Positions 20,750 to 33,108 are shown, numbered from the stretch's first letter. The stretch: DNA of 64,000 nt from Rhea pennata (GCF_028389875.1 NC_084663.1:216342876-216406875), one strand, 5' to 3'. A program made the numbers and translations. The notes: generated from the letters alone by a model not told the origin.

Positions 20750-23700
20750 TACGTTGTTACAGCACCGGCTGTTGCTCTCTGTAGAGGTGTCCCCTCCCTC
20801 CTTCAGTGGGTATCTCACCCTGCATTCCCGCAGGGTCTCTGCGAGGTGGCCGGGGAGCATGTCAGGAGCAGACAGCGCACTAGGTCAGGAAGGGGTAAAA
20901 AAAGCCGATGAAAACCTACATGGAAAGATAGATAAACACACAAGGGGTGCACTGGTGATGGCTACCCGGGTGGCTAGATGATGGAGAGCACGAAATAGCT
21001 GTAGGAATACACAGTGGCAGGTAAGAAACTGATTGCAAACCAGATTATTCTTTCTCACAAAATCTGAATGGAAAAATGACGCTTTCTAAATTAAAACATC
21101 AGGATAAATCAGAGCTTACATACAGAAAGGTGGTGCCCCTTCAGACATCCTCACCTCTGCTCAAGTCCTCCAGCAGACAAGGAAGCAGGACAGAACATCA
21201 CCTCCCATGCCTGGACATTTCACATGCAAAGGAAACTATGTTTTTATAACGCCCATGTGAAACCTCAGCACCAATTAGGGTCACCTGGGACCTTCTGCAG
21301 GGGTTGAGGCGATGCAGCTGCACACTGTCGGGAGCAATTGCACCTCCATCTGCAATTAATTTCAAATGAAAAAGAAATCTGGATGAGATTCAGCTCCAGA
21401 TCCAGACTCCTAAATTTCACTGTCTCTATGCAGGTGTCCACACATGTGCTGAGTTTCTGATCTCCTGATATAGCTGGTGGGGATCTCATCAACAGTCTGA
21501 GGCCCCTAGAGACTGAGCTGTTGCTCCAGCTGAAGGTGCTGGCTCTAGGATGAAACTGCTGCTCTGAGCCAGGCCAGATGGGTCTGAGGTAATACAGGGA
21601 CATGGCTCTTTGGAAACACTGCTTGGATTTCATCACTGACTGTTGGTTAAAACAAGGTACAGCTTTACACCTACAAAGGTGTACCCGTAGAAAATCTATT
21701 TGCCAGAAGTCTCCTGGATCCAAGCAGATGCTTTCCAACATTTAGGAGGGAGGTGGTTTGTGCAGCTCTGAGCACTGCTGCAGCAGTGGCAGGATTACTT
21801 TGGAGCCAGCCTGGGCACAGCTCAGGGACTTCTCCCGCATCCATCCCCGAGATGCAACCCAGAGGACCCCCAGGGCCATCGGCCACAGAAATGCAGCTGT
21901 GGCCACAGGTGCACGCGTGTGTATTCTTCAGAGATACCATGCTGGGGAACCTAAGATTTGCAGAAGACATATACATCTAGTTCTTAATTTTGCCCAGTTG
22001 CCTCAAAGAGGCTCTTTCTCCACTTGTTACTGCATCTGGGTGACTAAGCAGGAAATCTTCATTTCTATGAGGTGGAGCATGGGGCCCCATCTTCGTAGCA
22101 GCGGTTGCTTAGACTGGGCAAAAAAAGATTGAGGGACACGTGATACAAGGCTGTGAACGAGAACAAAAATAGTTCGGTTTCTGTGTTCATTTTATGTCAG
22201 TAGTAAGAGAATTGCTACACTTAAGGCTCAGTTAGTCCTTGGATATGAAAAAGAAGCTGATACTTCATAATTTCAGAAAGCTTTATCCCACCATTTTTGG
22301 TTTGGGATGGAAAATGAGTATACATCTGGTTCTGCTATTAAGTACTATCTGGCCTGGAAGAGCCCTAACAGAGGGGAGGAGGAGAAGGAGAAGAGTAATG
22401 AAAAAAGCAGATCAGAGAAGATAAATCATGTTGGACTTTCAAATCCTCCTTTTCCAAAGGTTACTAAGGTGGATCACAAATCTCTTAATATCCAAATGAT
22501 ATTTCTCAAAGCTTTTGCAGCAGCGTTGCCGTTGCTATGACATCAGATTTTGCTGGTGACATAGGAAAAACATTGTGGCCCTGTTCCCAGACAGTCCTTG
22601 CAACCTTTTCCTTCAACCCAGCTCTAAAGTCTTGGTCTCTGCACCTGCTGAGGATGGTGGGTTTATGCAGAGGGGAGTGGGTGGGACCTGGGCATGGGTG
22701 AGGCACAAACATGGGTGGTCTCACCTGCAGGAGGTGAGGAGGACTGGGTAGAGGCTTTGTGAGCACCAGCTCCTCAAAGCCCTGGTGCAAGAAACCCCTT
22801 CAGCAAGCGGGCTGCCTCTCTGCTGGGCAAAGCACATGCAAACCTGCTCAGGCGTGTGCAAGTGAGCTGGGGAGGTGCTAAGGTCTGGCTGTCCTTGCTG
22901 ATAAGGGTTTTGTGCATACAAATGGACAGGTATCTTGTGAGAGGCGTCCTTTGGAAATGTCATCCGATAAGCACATTTCAACCAAGCAGTTGTTTACACA
23001 TGTGAAAATGAAACTATTCATGCACAAATCCCCCTAGTTTCACTCTCAGACCTGTTTTCTGTCCGTGTATCTCCGCAGCATACAGGCAGCGTAAATAACA
23101 AGCGTGTCAGAAGCGGCTGCTGCAGAAGCAGAGCGCGGTTAGCTAGCTGGGTATTTCCACACCGTATCTTGGAGGAAGCAATGCTGTTATTTACATCTCA
23201 AAATCAATAAAGCGTCTTTTACTAAATCAAAGCAGATACATTGCAGCTTATCCTCATTTCAAGTCGTGAGTGAAAACACAACAAACATATCACAGAGATG
23301 CCTGCGTGTTGCTATGAATATATTCAAATTGCACGAACTGCAAGACCTGCCTTTAGAAATTCTCTGTTATGTTGACATTTCTGACAGGGAAGAATCCCCT
23401 ACAGAGACATATGATCACGCCTTGCACTATATATAACACTAGCAGGGGCAGCACAGAGTCAGTAAAATAATATTTTGGCTTTACCTTCTTGGAAAGTGAA
23501 GAGAAATGTTTTTTCTGCTCCTGTAACTCTGGCGACTGTCGTAATTATGTCTGACAGTCCTCCAGTTAGCATGCTCCTTAGATTGACATTAACATTTGAA
23601 TAATAATTCCTTCAAAGGCTCTGAGGTTTTATTAATCCATTATATCTTTCAGCAGGAGGTTTCAGAGTTACATTCCCAATAGATAGGCGATATGCCACAG

Positions 23701-24570
23701 CTGTTAATGAGAGTGTTTCAGGGTAGGGAAAACAAGTATTCTTCTCGGATAAGCATAAAACTCACACCCGTAATATTTTTCATAGCACAGACTCTATTAA
23801 TTATCCTATCACTGGTGTTTGACTAATTCTTTCTCTTAACACTTTAAAAAATGCATACAATGTCTGTTACGAGCAAAGTAAGTTTTATCTTCCACCTGAC
23901 ACTTTCAGCACATTTTGAAAACTTGGATGACTCCATCTTCACAGCTCTCCATCACCCATGGACTTTGCAGTATATCTGCAGGAGGACAGGCTCCACGAAG
24001 ACTGATGATGTGTCCTGACGATTAAGGAAGGATGGAGATAGCACCCACAGCTCCTGGCAGCTGACCCACAACCTCCCTCTGTTCAGGTTTTGCTATTCAT
24101 TATTGCATGAAAACTTGACAATTACAGCTATCCATCAAAATATGCAAGTGACTGATGTGTCATTAACACATAATTCTTTAGAACAGACTCTTCTTCTGAT
24201 TTATATAATTCAATGCTATTTTTCCAACCAGTCTTTACAGGGCATAATCCTCTGCTCCTCTTCTCAGGTAATGCATTCACTTACTAGTCTGTGCTGTCTA
24301 ATGGAAATTCCCTGACTGTCTCTCCAAAGAAACACAGTGTGCTCATTTGTAAAAGGTTTGCGGTGTTGTCTCAGGTTTGAAGAAAGCCAGTGTGAAAGAG
24401 GAGAACAATCCATCAACCTGCAAATGAGGATGAAGAGAAGTTCCCCTCATTTCAAGGCTGCACAGTGTAATTCATAGTGATTCAGATTCTTAAAATCATT
24501 TTAAAATAACATTTCATCTAAATCTGAGTCACGTAGTTTGCAATCTTAAGTAGCTCGAGCACATCACAGA
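20750..24570. other. Intergenic, no gene seen
   Basis: About 3.8 kb of mostly unique DNA downstream of epsilon. I find no OR, globin or repeat motif. Short frames at 21.3-22 kb lack family features. Confidence 0.5.
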
Positions 24571-24579
24571 AGAGTCCAG

Positions 24580-25035
24580 ATGACCAACCTCACAGCCAGT
24601 GTTCCTGCTGAGTAGCTTACCTGGGTGGGAAGCAGCTTACCCCTGCATTTCCATCCCAGTTTACACCACTGCCAGCGCTGGAAATCATGTTATTCTCTAT
24701 GTTATACAAGCAAACCAAAGCCCCCACCAGCCCACATACCACCTCCTTTCCATGACTCAGTCCAGTCTTGGGCTGTGCTGGGCGTGCTGTGGTCCTGACT
24801 CAAGGAGACTAGCTTCCACCCCTGCACAGCTCTGCTCTTCCTTGTCCACTCCCTGTCCTTCCTGGTAACAGCTGTACTTCTCGGCATGTCCTTCGATCCT
24901 TTGGCCTAACCCTCATCTCCCACGCTGTGATGGGCAACATCTATATCCTCCTCCCACCTCCCTTCAGCCCTATCGTTTAGAATATCAAAACAAAGCAGAT
25001 TTATAAAGGCATCTTTAGACTGGTTTGTTTATGGA
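24580..25035 (+). pseudogene. OR51-like olfactory receptor pseudogene
   Basis: The N-terminal part is recognisable: ATG at 24580 (MTNLTASVPAE followed by a stop), then in a second frame FLLSSLPGWEAAYPCISIP, AGNHVILYVIQANQ (TM1) and HQPTYHLLSMTQSSLGL (TM2). It then jumps to a TM7 remnant in the last about 120 bp: AVMGNIYILLPPP, then SPIV, a stop, NIKTKQIYKGI. The whole TM3-TM6 region is missing. The premature stops, frame change and large internal deletion make it a dead gene. It has the same orientation as the three plus-strand ORs on the left. Confidence 0.85.
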
Positions 25036-26100
25036 GTCCTTCAAAATAAGTCAAGCGTGAGGAAAGGCAAACAAGCATCCTGAAAACTCAAAGTAGGGAT
25101 TTGCAGGATAATTCAGGTGGGAGGGGAGCTCAGAAGTTCTCTATTTGAAGATACGCTCAAAGCAGGGTCAGCTATCCAGTCGGACCAAGGCAGCATGCAG
25201 GCTTGCTGAAGAGTATTTCCAGGAACTGCTCTACTGTCTGTATAAAAACCCTGCCCTTTGGCTGTGGAGGAAAAGCCTGCTGAGTCCGTGTGAGGTGAGG
25301 GCATGCCTTTGGAAGATTGCAGCCAAAACCAGCTGTAATAACAGGGACAAAACCAGGGAATTTCCTCCCTGGGAACTGCAGGAACCTGAATCAGGAGATG
25401 CCTGTTGTTTTGGCTGCACACTTGAGCTGGAAGCAGGGGTTTTCTGACCAAAAAGTATGAGAACTCCTTAACTGGAGTTAAGGATTGCAGTCTTTAGCTT
25501 GTGCTGTAATCCCCATCTCAGCTGTCTGCACTGGTCTGACGTTAGATATTGTGGCAGCTGGAACCCATCTGCCCAGGAGCTAGCTAGCTAACTATTCTGT
25601 TACTTTCAAGTCTTGGTCACTTATACGTATTTTCCCCTGTTTTGTTTAATAAAGTAACTAGTAAAAATGGAACTTCTCAACCTTGTCTCAGTGAATGAAT
25701 ATCCAAGCCTGGCCAGTTACAAACCACAGGTTGTGCTCTGGAGGGTGTGGGCTTCTCCTTATTTCCCATGAATCTAGAGCTGGGAGAACAACTGCAGATT
25801 TTTTGTAACGCCTAATTACTCCTATCACCCACTCTGAAACAGTCTCGGGTGCCAGGGCCCTTTGCCATCACGTTGCTCTACAGCAGATACTTGCACGGGT
25901 TTTCTCTTCCCAGACCCAAGCACGGTGCGCACACGAGAGCGCGCTCCAGAGTGAAGAAAACTCCATCTGCAAAAACTCTCAGCAGCAAGCAGTCCGCCCA
26001 GGTGTGCATGTCATTGCACTGACAGCACGAGCCCCCCTCGCCCCCCACTGCCCCCAGCACACAGAGACGAGAACACTCTGCAGATATGGCCTCGGGAGAT
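25036..26100. other. Intergenic, 3' flank of epsilon-globin
   Basis: About 25100-25200 holds a weak antisense CR1-like 3' stretch (GGATAATTCAGGTGGGAGGG). An AATAAA-containing segment near 25645 has no associated gene. Otherwise unique. Confidence 0.4.
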
Positions 26101-26101
26101 A

Positions 26102-26107
26102 TTTATT
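26102..26107 (-). terminator. Polyadenylation signal of epsilon-globin
   Basis: TTTATT on the plus strand (AATAAA on the minus strand), about 100 bp after the stop codon, as in the other three globin genes here. Confidence 0.85.
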
Positions 26108-26208
26108 CAACAGTTGCAGCCTGTCAGTGCCCAAGGGGCATTTTCCCATGCCTGGAGGTACTTGCGGTAGAGCAGGGACTCTTCCTCGCCCGTCTGGTCC
26201 CTGGAGGC

Positions 26209-27925
26209 TTAGTGGTACTTGCGGGCCAGAGCATGAGCCACAACGCTGACCAGTTTTTGCCAGGCAGACTGGCAAGCGGGGGTGAAATCCCTGGCGAAGT
26301 GGGAAGCCAGGACGATGATGAGGATGTCTCCGAGGAGCTGGAGGAGAAAGAAGGAAGCACAGGTGGGGTTAGTGCTGCATGGACTGTGGTCCATGTGTGG
26401 GGACGGGAGACATCGCAGCAAGGAGGGCTTTGCTCTCTTCCTGGCTTCTCTAGCTCCACCGACCCCACCTTGTTTTGCCATTTATCTTTGATTATAAACA
26501 TTTTTTTCCTTTCTGCAGGCTTTATTTCCCTGACTTTCCTGCAGCAAACTTCTTTCCTTTCTGCTCTGCCCTTCTCACTTGCGGCCTGTGCGTGGACCCT
26601 CTTGCCCATCCCCTCCCAAACAGCACCTTCCAACCCACAGGACTTCTTTTCCTTCTTCTGATTTCTCCATGAGGCTGTATTCCAACCCCCCATACTATCC
26701 CTCTTGCCTACTCTGCACCTCCCTGTCCCTTCTCAGCCTTCCTGCCCATGTACTGCAGTCTGGCTGCAGGGACTGGCTTGCTCCCCGCTCCCGGGGCTAC
26801 CAAGACAAAACTCGCAGTCTTTCCATAGAAAGCTCTGGATTTTGAGAAGCCAGTTTGTGCTTGCCTCTTAAAAAGCTTTGAAAAAGGTCAACTGTTTCTC
26901 CCCATTTTTAGCATTCTAAAGCAATTTGGCCTAAACCCCATTCTGTAAAATGCTTTATTTTTTTCCTTTGGATACAAATGAAGAAAACTGCCAAAAACTA
27001 TTTTTCTTTTGTGTTGGGGAAAAGTGTTGGGGAAAGAGGTAGTTTACCAGCCAGACAGGCAGCCCATACTGGACGAGACAGAGATCTACTCTCTTATTTT
27101 GGAGCAGGTTAGCTGCTCGTCTTGCTGTAGGAACTACAATTTTCTTAAATGATCTATTTAGCTTCCTTCTCCCCTAGATTCCTCCAACCCATGCTGCTTT
27201 TCCATCTGAGTTGGCTTTTTTTGCCCCCAAATTCCTTCCAACACCTTTTCCTCCCCAGTGCGGCACTGACATTACAAATGGGACCCTGTGGAAACCATTC
27301 ACTCTCTTTCAAATAGTCCTGCAACAGCTGTTCACTCTTTTGGGTATTACACAGGGCTCTGCCTCCACCAGACCACAGAAACTACCCCCAGGCAGCTTTG
27401 TTGTGGGCAGCCCCTCCAGGTTCAAAGCAAAGCCTGGTGATCCCCACACTTTGCAGAGAAGGGGCTCAGGCTGTCAGCGTCGCTCACCCTGAAGTTCTCG
27501 GGGTCCACATGCAGCTTCTCGCAGTGCAGCTCGGACAGCTTGGAGTAGGTTGCCTTAATGTTGTCCAGGTTCTTCACGGCTTCCCCAAAGGAGGTGAGCA
27601 CTTTCTTGCCATGGGCACGGACCTTGGGGTTGCCAACGATGGCAGTGGGGCTGGAGAGGTTCCCAAAGGAGGCGAAGAACCTCTGGGTCCAGGGGTAGAC
27701 GATGAGCAGCCTGGGGAGAGAGAGATGGGGGGACACAAGCAGAGACTCAGACACCATTGACACTCCCTGCCTCCAGCTGCAGCGTTTCTCCATGCAGGGT
27801 GGCTGCAGAGCCGGGATCAGGAGCCCAACCTACCTGGCCAGGGCCTCGGCACCACATTCGTCCACGTTGACCTTGCTCCAGATGCTGGCAATGAGCTGCT
27901 TCTCCTCAGCTGTCCAGTGCACCAT
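26209..27925 (-). CDS. HBE: Embryonic beta-type globin, epsilon
   Basis: Three coding exons on the minus strand: 27834-27925 (92 nt), 27488-27710 (223 nt) and 26209-26337 (129 nt), with introns of 123 and 1150 bp, GT-AG throughout. The product has 147 codons and pairs with alpha-type chains in erythrocyte haemoglobin. Exon 1 begins [18 protein letters not shown]; exon 2 has [17 protein letters not shown], the distal His in AHGKKV and the proximal His in [12 protein letters not shown]; exon 3 reads [18 protein letters not shown] and ends [16 protein letters not shown] and [12 protein letters not shown] match chicken epsilon as I recall it, and it is the last gene in the transcriptional order, as epsilon is in chicken. 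Exons 1-2, intron 1 and the promoter are nearly identical to rho at 43 kb, whereas exon 3 and intron 2 are not. Confidence 0.95.
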
Positions 27926-28069
27926 GGTGGCGAGGCGGTTTTGCTCAGAGCTGCAAGAGGACACAGACCCTGTAGCTGCACCGCAGACCCCTGGAGGCTT
28001 TTATCTGCTGCTGGCCGCTCCTCCCCATCCCACGCTGAGGGGTCATTGGCCAAGGCTGGGGTGGGGGTC
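27480..28069 (-). repeat. Gene-conversion tract, epsilon copy
   Basis: These 590 bp match 42914-43503 with about 8 substitutions and no indel by eye. The tract covers the start of intron 2, exon 2, intron 1, exon 1, the 5' UTR, TATA and CCAAT boxes and the CACCC-like stretch. Similarity collapses abruptly on both sides. Confidence 0.9.
27998..28068 (-). promoter_or_regulatory. Epsilon-globin promoter
   Basis: On the minus strand: a CACCC-type stretch (CCCCCACCCC, about 28059-28068), CCAAT (28045-28049) and a TATA-position element AGATAAAAG (27998-28006) that doubles as a GATA site. Spacing is normal for a globin promoter and the ATG lies about 75 bp downstream of the TATA element. Confidence 0.85.
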
Positions 28070-29585
28070 CGTGTGGGGGGAGAGCAGAGAGAGGATGGCC
28101 AGGGTGTGGCAGACTGAGAAGAGGCCTCCCGTTATCCTGAATTCAAGAGCTTTATCCATTCCCTGCTGTGCAGGCAGCTCTCCTTTCCAGCTACCACAGG
28201 TGGACCCCTCCGCAGAGAGAGTGCTGCACAAGTTACTGTGCCGTAGCCCACTGCCACTTAAAGCCCATGCATGGGATTCAGTGGAGTGTGGAGCCTTGTG
28301 CCCTGACTCTTCCAAGTGGTGGACTCTGCCCTGACTTAGTCTCTGTTAATAAAGGCATGGATTCCCCCATGAAATTGCAGCCAGTGGCAAAGTAATCCAG
28401 TGGGCAGCTACAAGTAGACCACTTGGCTACCCAGAAAGGTGCTGCAGGAGGACTGCAGTCACCTTGCACCACTAGAAAGCGTGAGGGACATTATAATTGC
28501 TCAGAGGGCATCAAGAGTACTTAGGCTTTGTGGTTAAGTTCTGCATTAATCATTCTTCCTCTAACAGAAATTCACCAGAGCACTTTCCTTTTTCTTTGGG
28601 CATAGGTAGAAACTCCCCACAGACGTCCCCCCCTCAGCTATAACATGACCAAGCAGATGCAGGGCTGCTGGCCAGGGAACAAACATCAGACAGGTTCACC
28701 CTTCTCATCCCAGTTCTACTTCAATCCCCTTCCACAAAGGAGAGGTAAAATAGCCTTTTAGCACAAGGTTTGCTGCTGCAGGCAGCACAAAAAGGAGCAA
28801 AGCCAGCTCAGAGCTGTCCAGTCCCCAGAGGAAGTCCAGGGTGCTTTCCCGTGACAAGGCTGGTGCATTTTACACTTCCCCCAAGTTCAACCAGGCTGTG
28901 CCCAGCCTCTTCTGGTAGGAGGAAGAGGTGTTTGAACCCCAGGTGAACTGCTGGTCCTGTGCAGCTCTTGAGCACCCTCCCCAGCAGCAATGTGCCTCAA
29001 GGCAGAGCTCTCCTGTTTGGGTTTTGTGTTTGTTTGTTTTGGAGAAGACCCAAGAACCAGAGTCCTTGCAGAAGACACAGGGAGTGTTAGCCTGATCGCA
29101 GCGCAGCAGGGATGAACAGCTCGCTTCCTGCTGGTTTTACTGGGATTGGGATTGGGATAGGTAGGAGGCGCTGGGTCTTGTTCTCCCAGCAGGTAGGATG
29201 ACCAGTGGCAGTGTAAGAGGAGGGTGTTTGCATGGCCACGCGCCAGCAGCACTGAAGAGCTGACCAAGCTCCTGTCCAGAGAGCTGGGCATGCCTTCCTC
29301 CATGGGCCATCTCCTGCTAGGAGTCTTCTTGGTCTTTTGCTGAAAATACAGAAAGGGGAGGAAAATCGATTGAAAGAAGGAAAATACTGAGCTAGATTTT
29401 TCAGTCTAGTAATATTCCTCTTCCCTTTAAATGGTAGAACTTTTTTTTTTCATAGAGGAAGGATTGAAAAATCTTCACTGAGTTGCTAACATCTGTCTTT
29501 TGACAAAAGTATTTAGGGCACGCGGGCAGCTGTGCTACAGCATGGTGATAAATTGAGACAACTGGTGTCCTGCTGCATGCACAGG
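28070..29585. other. Intergenic between epsilon and betaA, no gene seen
   Basis: Unique DNA upstream of the converted epsilon promoter. No repeat or coding motif is recognised. Confidence 0.5.
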
Positions 29586-29589
29586 GAGC

Positions 29590-29830
29590 CAGCGGGGCGG
29601 GGGGAGCACCCGAGCAAGGGAGAACGCAGCCTCGCCGCCGCTGGTGCCCCGGCTCCGGCACCGCGCACCGCCTTATCGGCCACGCCAGGAGCCGATGGAG
29701 CGTCCCAGCGCCAGCCGCCTCAGACGTTGCTTTGAGCCGCCCAGGGGGCTGCCGGGTCCCCGTGGCCGGGTGCTGCCGCGGGCCGGGCTGCTATTGCCAG
29801 GGAGGCAAAATGAGCACTGGGAGAAGATGC
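29590..29830. promoter_or_regulatory. CpG-rich island inside the globin cluster
   Basis: A 240-bp block rich in CpG (CTCGCCGCCGCTGG, GGCACCGCGCACCGCC) with a GATA site read on the minus strand (CCTTATCGG on plus, about 29671-29679) and a CTCF-core-like CCCAGGGGGCTGC at about 29739. It lies about 1.7 kb upstream of epsilon and 1.8 kb downstream of the betaA stop. No gene is evident. It may be an unlisted regulatory element or the promoter of a non-coding transcript. Confidence 0.45.
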
Positions 29831-29862
29831 ATCCAGGTGGATCTGATGCATCCAGGTGGATC
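29825..29862. repeat. 19-bp perfect tandem duplication
   Basis: GATGCATCCAGGTGGATCT is repeated twice head to tail just beyond the CpG-rich block. Confidence 0.95.
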
Positions 29863-30267
29863 TGCTTGTTGGGGGTAGGAACGGGGGTATCATCCCCGAG
29901 CTGGGCTGAGGACCGGGAGCAAAACCACCAGTGCTCGCATTGCCCTGTACTGTGGTGGCCACGAGGTCCTCGGGGGTGGAAACCTCTGTCCCTGGGGGGT
30001 GGGGAGGAGCATCCCAAATGGGAGCCCCAATAGCAGGAAAGGGGGAGCAGCCCATTCCTTCCCTGTTTTGCTCACCCATAAGGTCCAGTGTGACAGGTCT
30101 GGTGGGTAGGAGGAAACCTGCTTGTACAACTAATACAGTCATTTCTGCCTGAAATCTATGAACAATTTCATTGAAGAATCTGACTGATTTTTGTGGCCCC
30201 AAACACCACAAACAGTGTACTCTGTGCCTGCCCAGCCACTCTGCAGGGAGGAAAGCACTTAATAGCT

Positions 30268-30352
30268 CATAACAATAATAGTAGCAGTAATAATAATAAA
30301 CAATAGTAATAATAATAGCAATAATAGCAACAACAGTAATAATAACAGCAGT
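30268..30352. repeat. Imperfect AAT/AGC trinucleotide repeat
   Basis: A run of AAT, AGT, AGC and AAC triplets over about 85 bp. Simple-sequence DNA, probably length-variable. Confidence 0.9.
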
Positions 30353-30854
30353 TCATGAATTATATTCTCATGTACTCCACGTCTGCCTTGACACTAGAAA
30401 CAAAGTCCCTCTTCCCTAAAGCAGTGGGTGCAAGAAGGAGGATTTGGGGGTCTCAGAGGGCACTCGACACCTTTCAGCAGGGCAGGAGGGGGGATGCTGA
30501 TGAGTGCAGATGAAGCAAGGGTAATACAGAGTATAGCCAGGGTGGCAGAGATGCTGGAATACAGAGCTATGCCCTCTTTTTTTTCCCTTCAAAATGCAAG
30601 CACCTCTTTTGAGCTAAGAATTGTTTTTACTGGATCATGCTCAGACCCAGGTGCCTCCCACGCCACAGACAAACTCCTCTAAGGAGTCTTGCTCTGCAGA
30701 CACCCAAATAGCTTTGCACACACAGAGCATCCATTGATGCTCACATGCAGAAAAATTATTAGTATTCACCACTATGGAATGACTGGGCCCCTAAAAAGCT
30801 GCAGAATGGGTGGTGTAGGATGAAAAAGAAGTGCATAAACAAGGTCTGGACAAG

Positions 30855-31000
30855 TCTTGATAGCAACATGCAAAATGTTTATCTATAACCTGCCCCCACC
30901 CAGCTCACTGCTAGGCCAGTATGAGTCAGCTCATTTTTTATAGGCTTTATGCCAAAGACGAGCTGGGGTGGATTAAAGTCTTCGCTTTGTTTATCCTCCT
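30855..31000. promoter_or_regulatory. Candidate beta/epsilon enhancer
   Basis: Erythroid sites crowd into about 150 bp: TGATAG (30858-30863), TTATCT i.e. AGATAA on minus (30879-30884), CCCCCACCC (30893-30901), the NF-E2/AP-1 site TGAGTCA (30922-30928) flanked by GCTCA, and TTATCC i.e. GGATAA (about 30990). In chicken, an enhancer shared by betaA and epsilon lies a few hundred bp 3' of betaA and contains GATA, CACCC and NF-E2 sites. This cluster lies about 400-500 bp past the betaA polyA signal. The sites are seen directly; the function is inferred from position and content. Confidence 0.7.
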
Positions 31001-31359
31001 TAAAAAAATATGAATTCTCTGAGCTCCCCACACCTGCCAAAAATTACCCATATTTTACGGTAAAACATAGGGTAGTTCCACAGTGCAAACTTTTTTTTTG
31101 AGAGGGGCGAAGGTTTCATGTGTGTAGAGGTAGCAGGGCTGTGCCTAGCCAATGCTCCTGGGGCATGAGCACCATTTCCAGGGTTCAGGCAGATCCCACA
31201 TCATCCCTTAAAAGACAAAAAAGAACAAAAGGAGTTGGTCGTTCCCTGAGAGGGAGATGCCTGTGCTCCTGGAGCTCACCCCACGGACGCCCCAGGCCCT
31301 CCAACCCCTCCATGCCATTCAGAGACACAGACACACAATGGAGACTCCACAGGATGAAT

Positions 31360-31365
31360 TTTATT
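31360..31365 (-). terminator. Polyadenylation signal of betaA-globin
   Basis: TTTATT on plus (AATAAA on minus), about 90 bp after the betaA stop codon. Confidence 0.87.
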
Positions 31366-31456
31366 TGGTTGTTACAAGATGTAGGCTCCAGAAGAGGATT
31401 TCAGCTGGTGCACTGAAACATGGCTTCCCGCTTCCTGAGGTTTTCCTGCTAATGCT

Positions 31457-33108
31457 TTAGTGGTACTTGCGGGCCAGAGCGTGGGCCACCACGCGGACCA
31501 GTTTCTGCCAGGCGGCCTGGCACTCAGGAGTGAAATCCTTGGCGAAGTGGGCAGCCAGGACGATGATCAGGATGTCACCCAGGAGCTGGAGGGACAGAAA
31601 CACCCCCAGGTTAGCAGCACTTAGGAGCCTTCAGATCCCCTTGCAAGTATTCACATCAGCCCTGGGGAAACCTCCAGGTGTTTTGTAGGCTTAAAGGTCT
31701 CCCTGGATACTGTGATCCTTTTCAAGATGTACCTTAAACTTTGTTCTCTAAAGATTCAGCTATCTAAAAGTGATTAATCCTTTTGGTCTGTCTAAAATGC
31801 AAGATGCACTTTAAATGCACTGAAGTACAAAATGCACCAGCCCCGTGTAGTCTGGGCCGCTGGGTCAAACCTCCTTTGCAGCTCCCCAGCTGACCCCATG
31901 CCAGCTTTCCTCCTTCTGGTGCTACCATGGGAAGAGTAAACAAAAATTCTCCAGGGATTCTGTTGATTAATTTTTTTTTCTTTCTTCCTTCTGAATTAAT
32001 TTGAGGGTTTCTCCCAGGCAGAAGATGCTGTGGGGTGCCTGTGCTGAGTAGCAGGGAGCTGGCACACAGTGCAGTGCAAGGCACCCTGGCACTAGCAGCG
32101 GAGCTCCTAGGGGAAACCCTGCCAGCCTCAATGGTCGATGTCGGGGTTTCTTCCCCATTAGGAAATTTTCGGGTCAGAGATGTTGGAGCCCAAGTTTCCT
32201 CTCCCTCCAAGACCCAATTCTACTTTATTTTTGGTATCTAGCTGCTGCCTCTTGATGTTTGCTGCTCTCCTCCATGCCAGGTTTCGCTCTTGCTTCTTTG
32301 CTTTCCCTTGGCTCAAGCCTCTTCCTGCTCCGACAGCTGCTTTCACTTTTCTCTCCTCCTCCCTTTCCGCGATTAAACCACCTCCTCACCGCCTTTCCTT
32401 CTCCTTTCCATCCTTGCTCCCTGCAGACAGCTAGTCTCTAACCGCAACCACTCAGCCCTTGGTGCTTTCCCATGCTACAGCACAGCCCCTTCCCTCCTCT
32501 CCTGCCCGTCACCCTGCCCTCCAGCCTCCAGGGAGTCCCTCTCCAGCCAGAGTTCCTCTCTGCATCCCCCAAGCAGTGCACACCCCAACGTGTGGGCACT
32601 ATGGCACAGACAAAAGCATGAGGAGACTCATACGAGTGGAGGGAGGCCTTGGGACAGGCAGGGGGACCCCAGGTGGGACCATCACTCACCCTGAAGTTCT
32701 CGGGGTCCACATGCAACTTGTCGCAGTGCAGCTCGGACAGCTGGGCAAAGGTATTCTTGATGTTGTCCAGGTTCTTCACAGCATCCCCGAAGGAGGTGAG
32801 CACTTTCTTGCCATGGGCACGGACCATGGGGTTGCCGAGGATGGCGGTGGGGCTGGAGAGGTTCCCGAAGGAGGCGAAGAACCTCTGGGTCCAGGGGTAG
32901 ACGATGAGCAGCCTGGGGAGAGAGGGATGGGGGGACACAAACAGAGACAGACATGGTTAACGCATCCTCCAAGGAACAGGTTCGTCTCTGTCCTGGTGTC
33001 CAGGCCCCCGACCTACCTGGCCAGGGCCTCAGCACCGCAGTCGGCCACGTTGACCTTGCCCCAAAGCCCAGTGATGAGCTGCTTCTCCTCAGCTGTCCAC
33101 TGCACCAT
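31457..33108 (-). CDS. HBB: Adult beta-globin, betaA
   Basis: Three exons: 33017-33108 (92 nt), 32690-32912 (223 nt) and 31457-31585 (129 nt), with introns of 104 and 1104 bp and consensus splice sites. The 147-codon product is the adult beta chain. Exon 1 reads [18 protein letters not shown] and [12 protein letters not shown]; exon 2 has [32 protein letters not shown] (distal His), [10 protein letters not shown] (the 2,3-BPG/inositol-phosphate pocket Lys) and [12 protein letters not shown] (proximal His, then the reactive Cys); exon 3 has [16 protein letters not shown] and [12 protein letters not shown]. The Arg before VVAHA contributes to the avian inositol pentaphosphate site. ITGLWGK, AILGNPM and PECQAAW are betaA-specific compared with rho and epsilon. 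No defect is seen. Confidence 0.97.

Noticed and set aside
20153-20860. Long open frames on both strands of the CpG island
   Set aside because: GC-rich DNA has few stop codons; the translations are Arg/Ala/Pro-rich, overlap on both strands and show no domain.
25550-25720. AATAAA-containing segment that might be an LTR or gene 3' end
   Set aside because: No second copy, flanking repeat or coding exon was found to support either reading.
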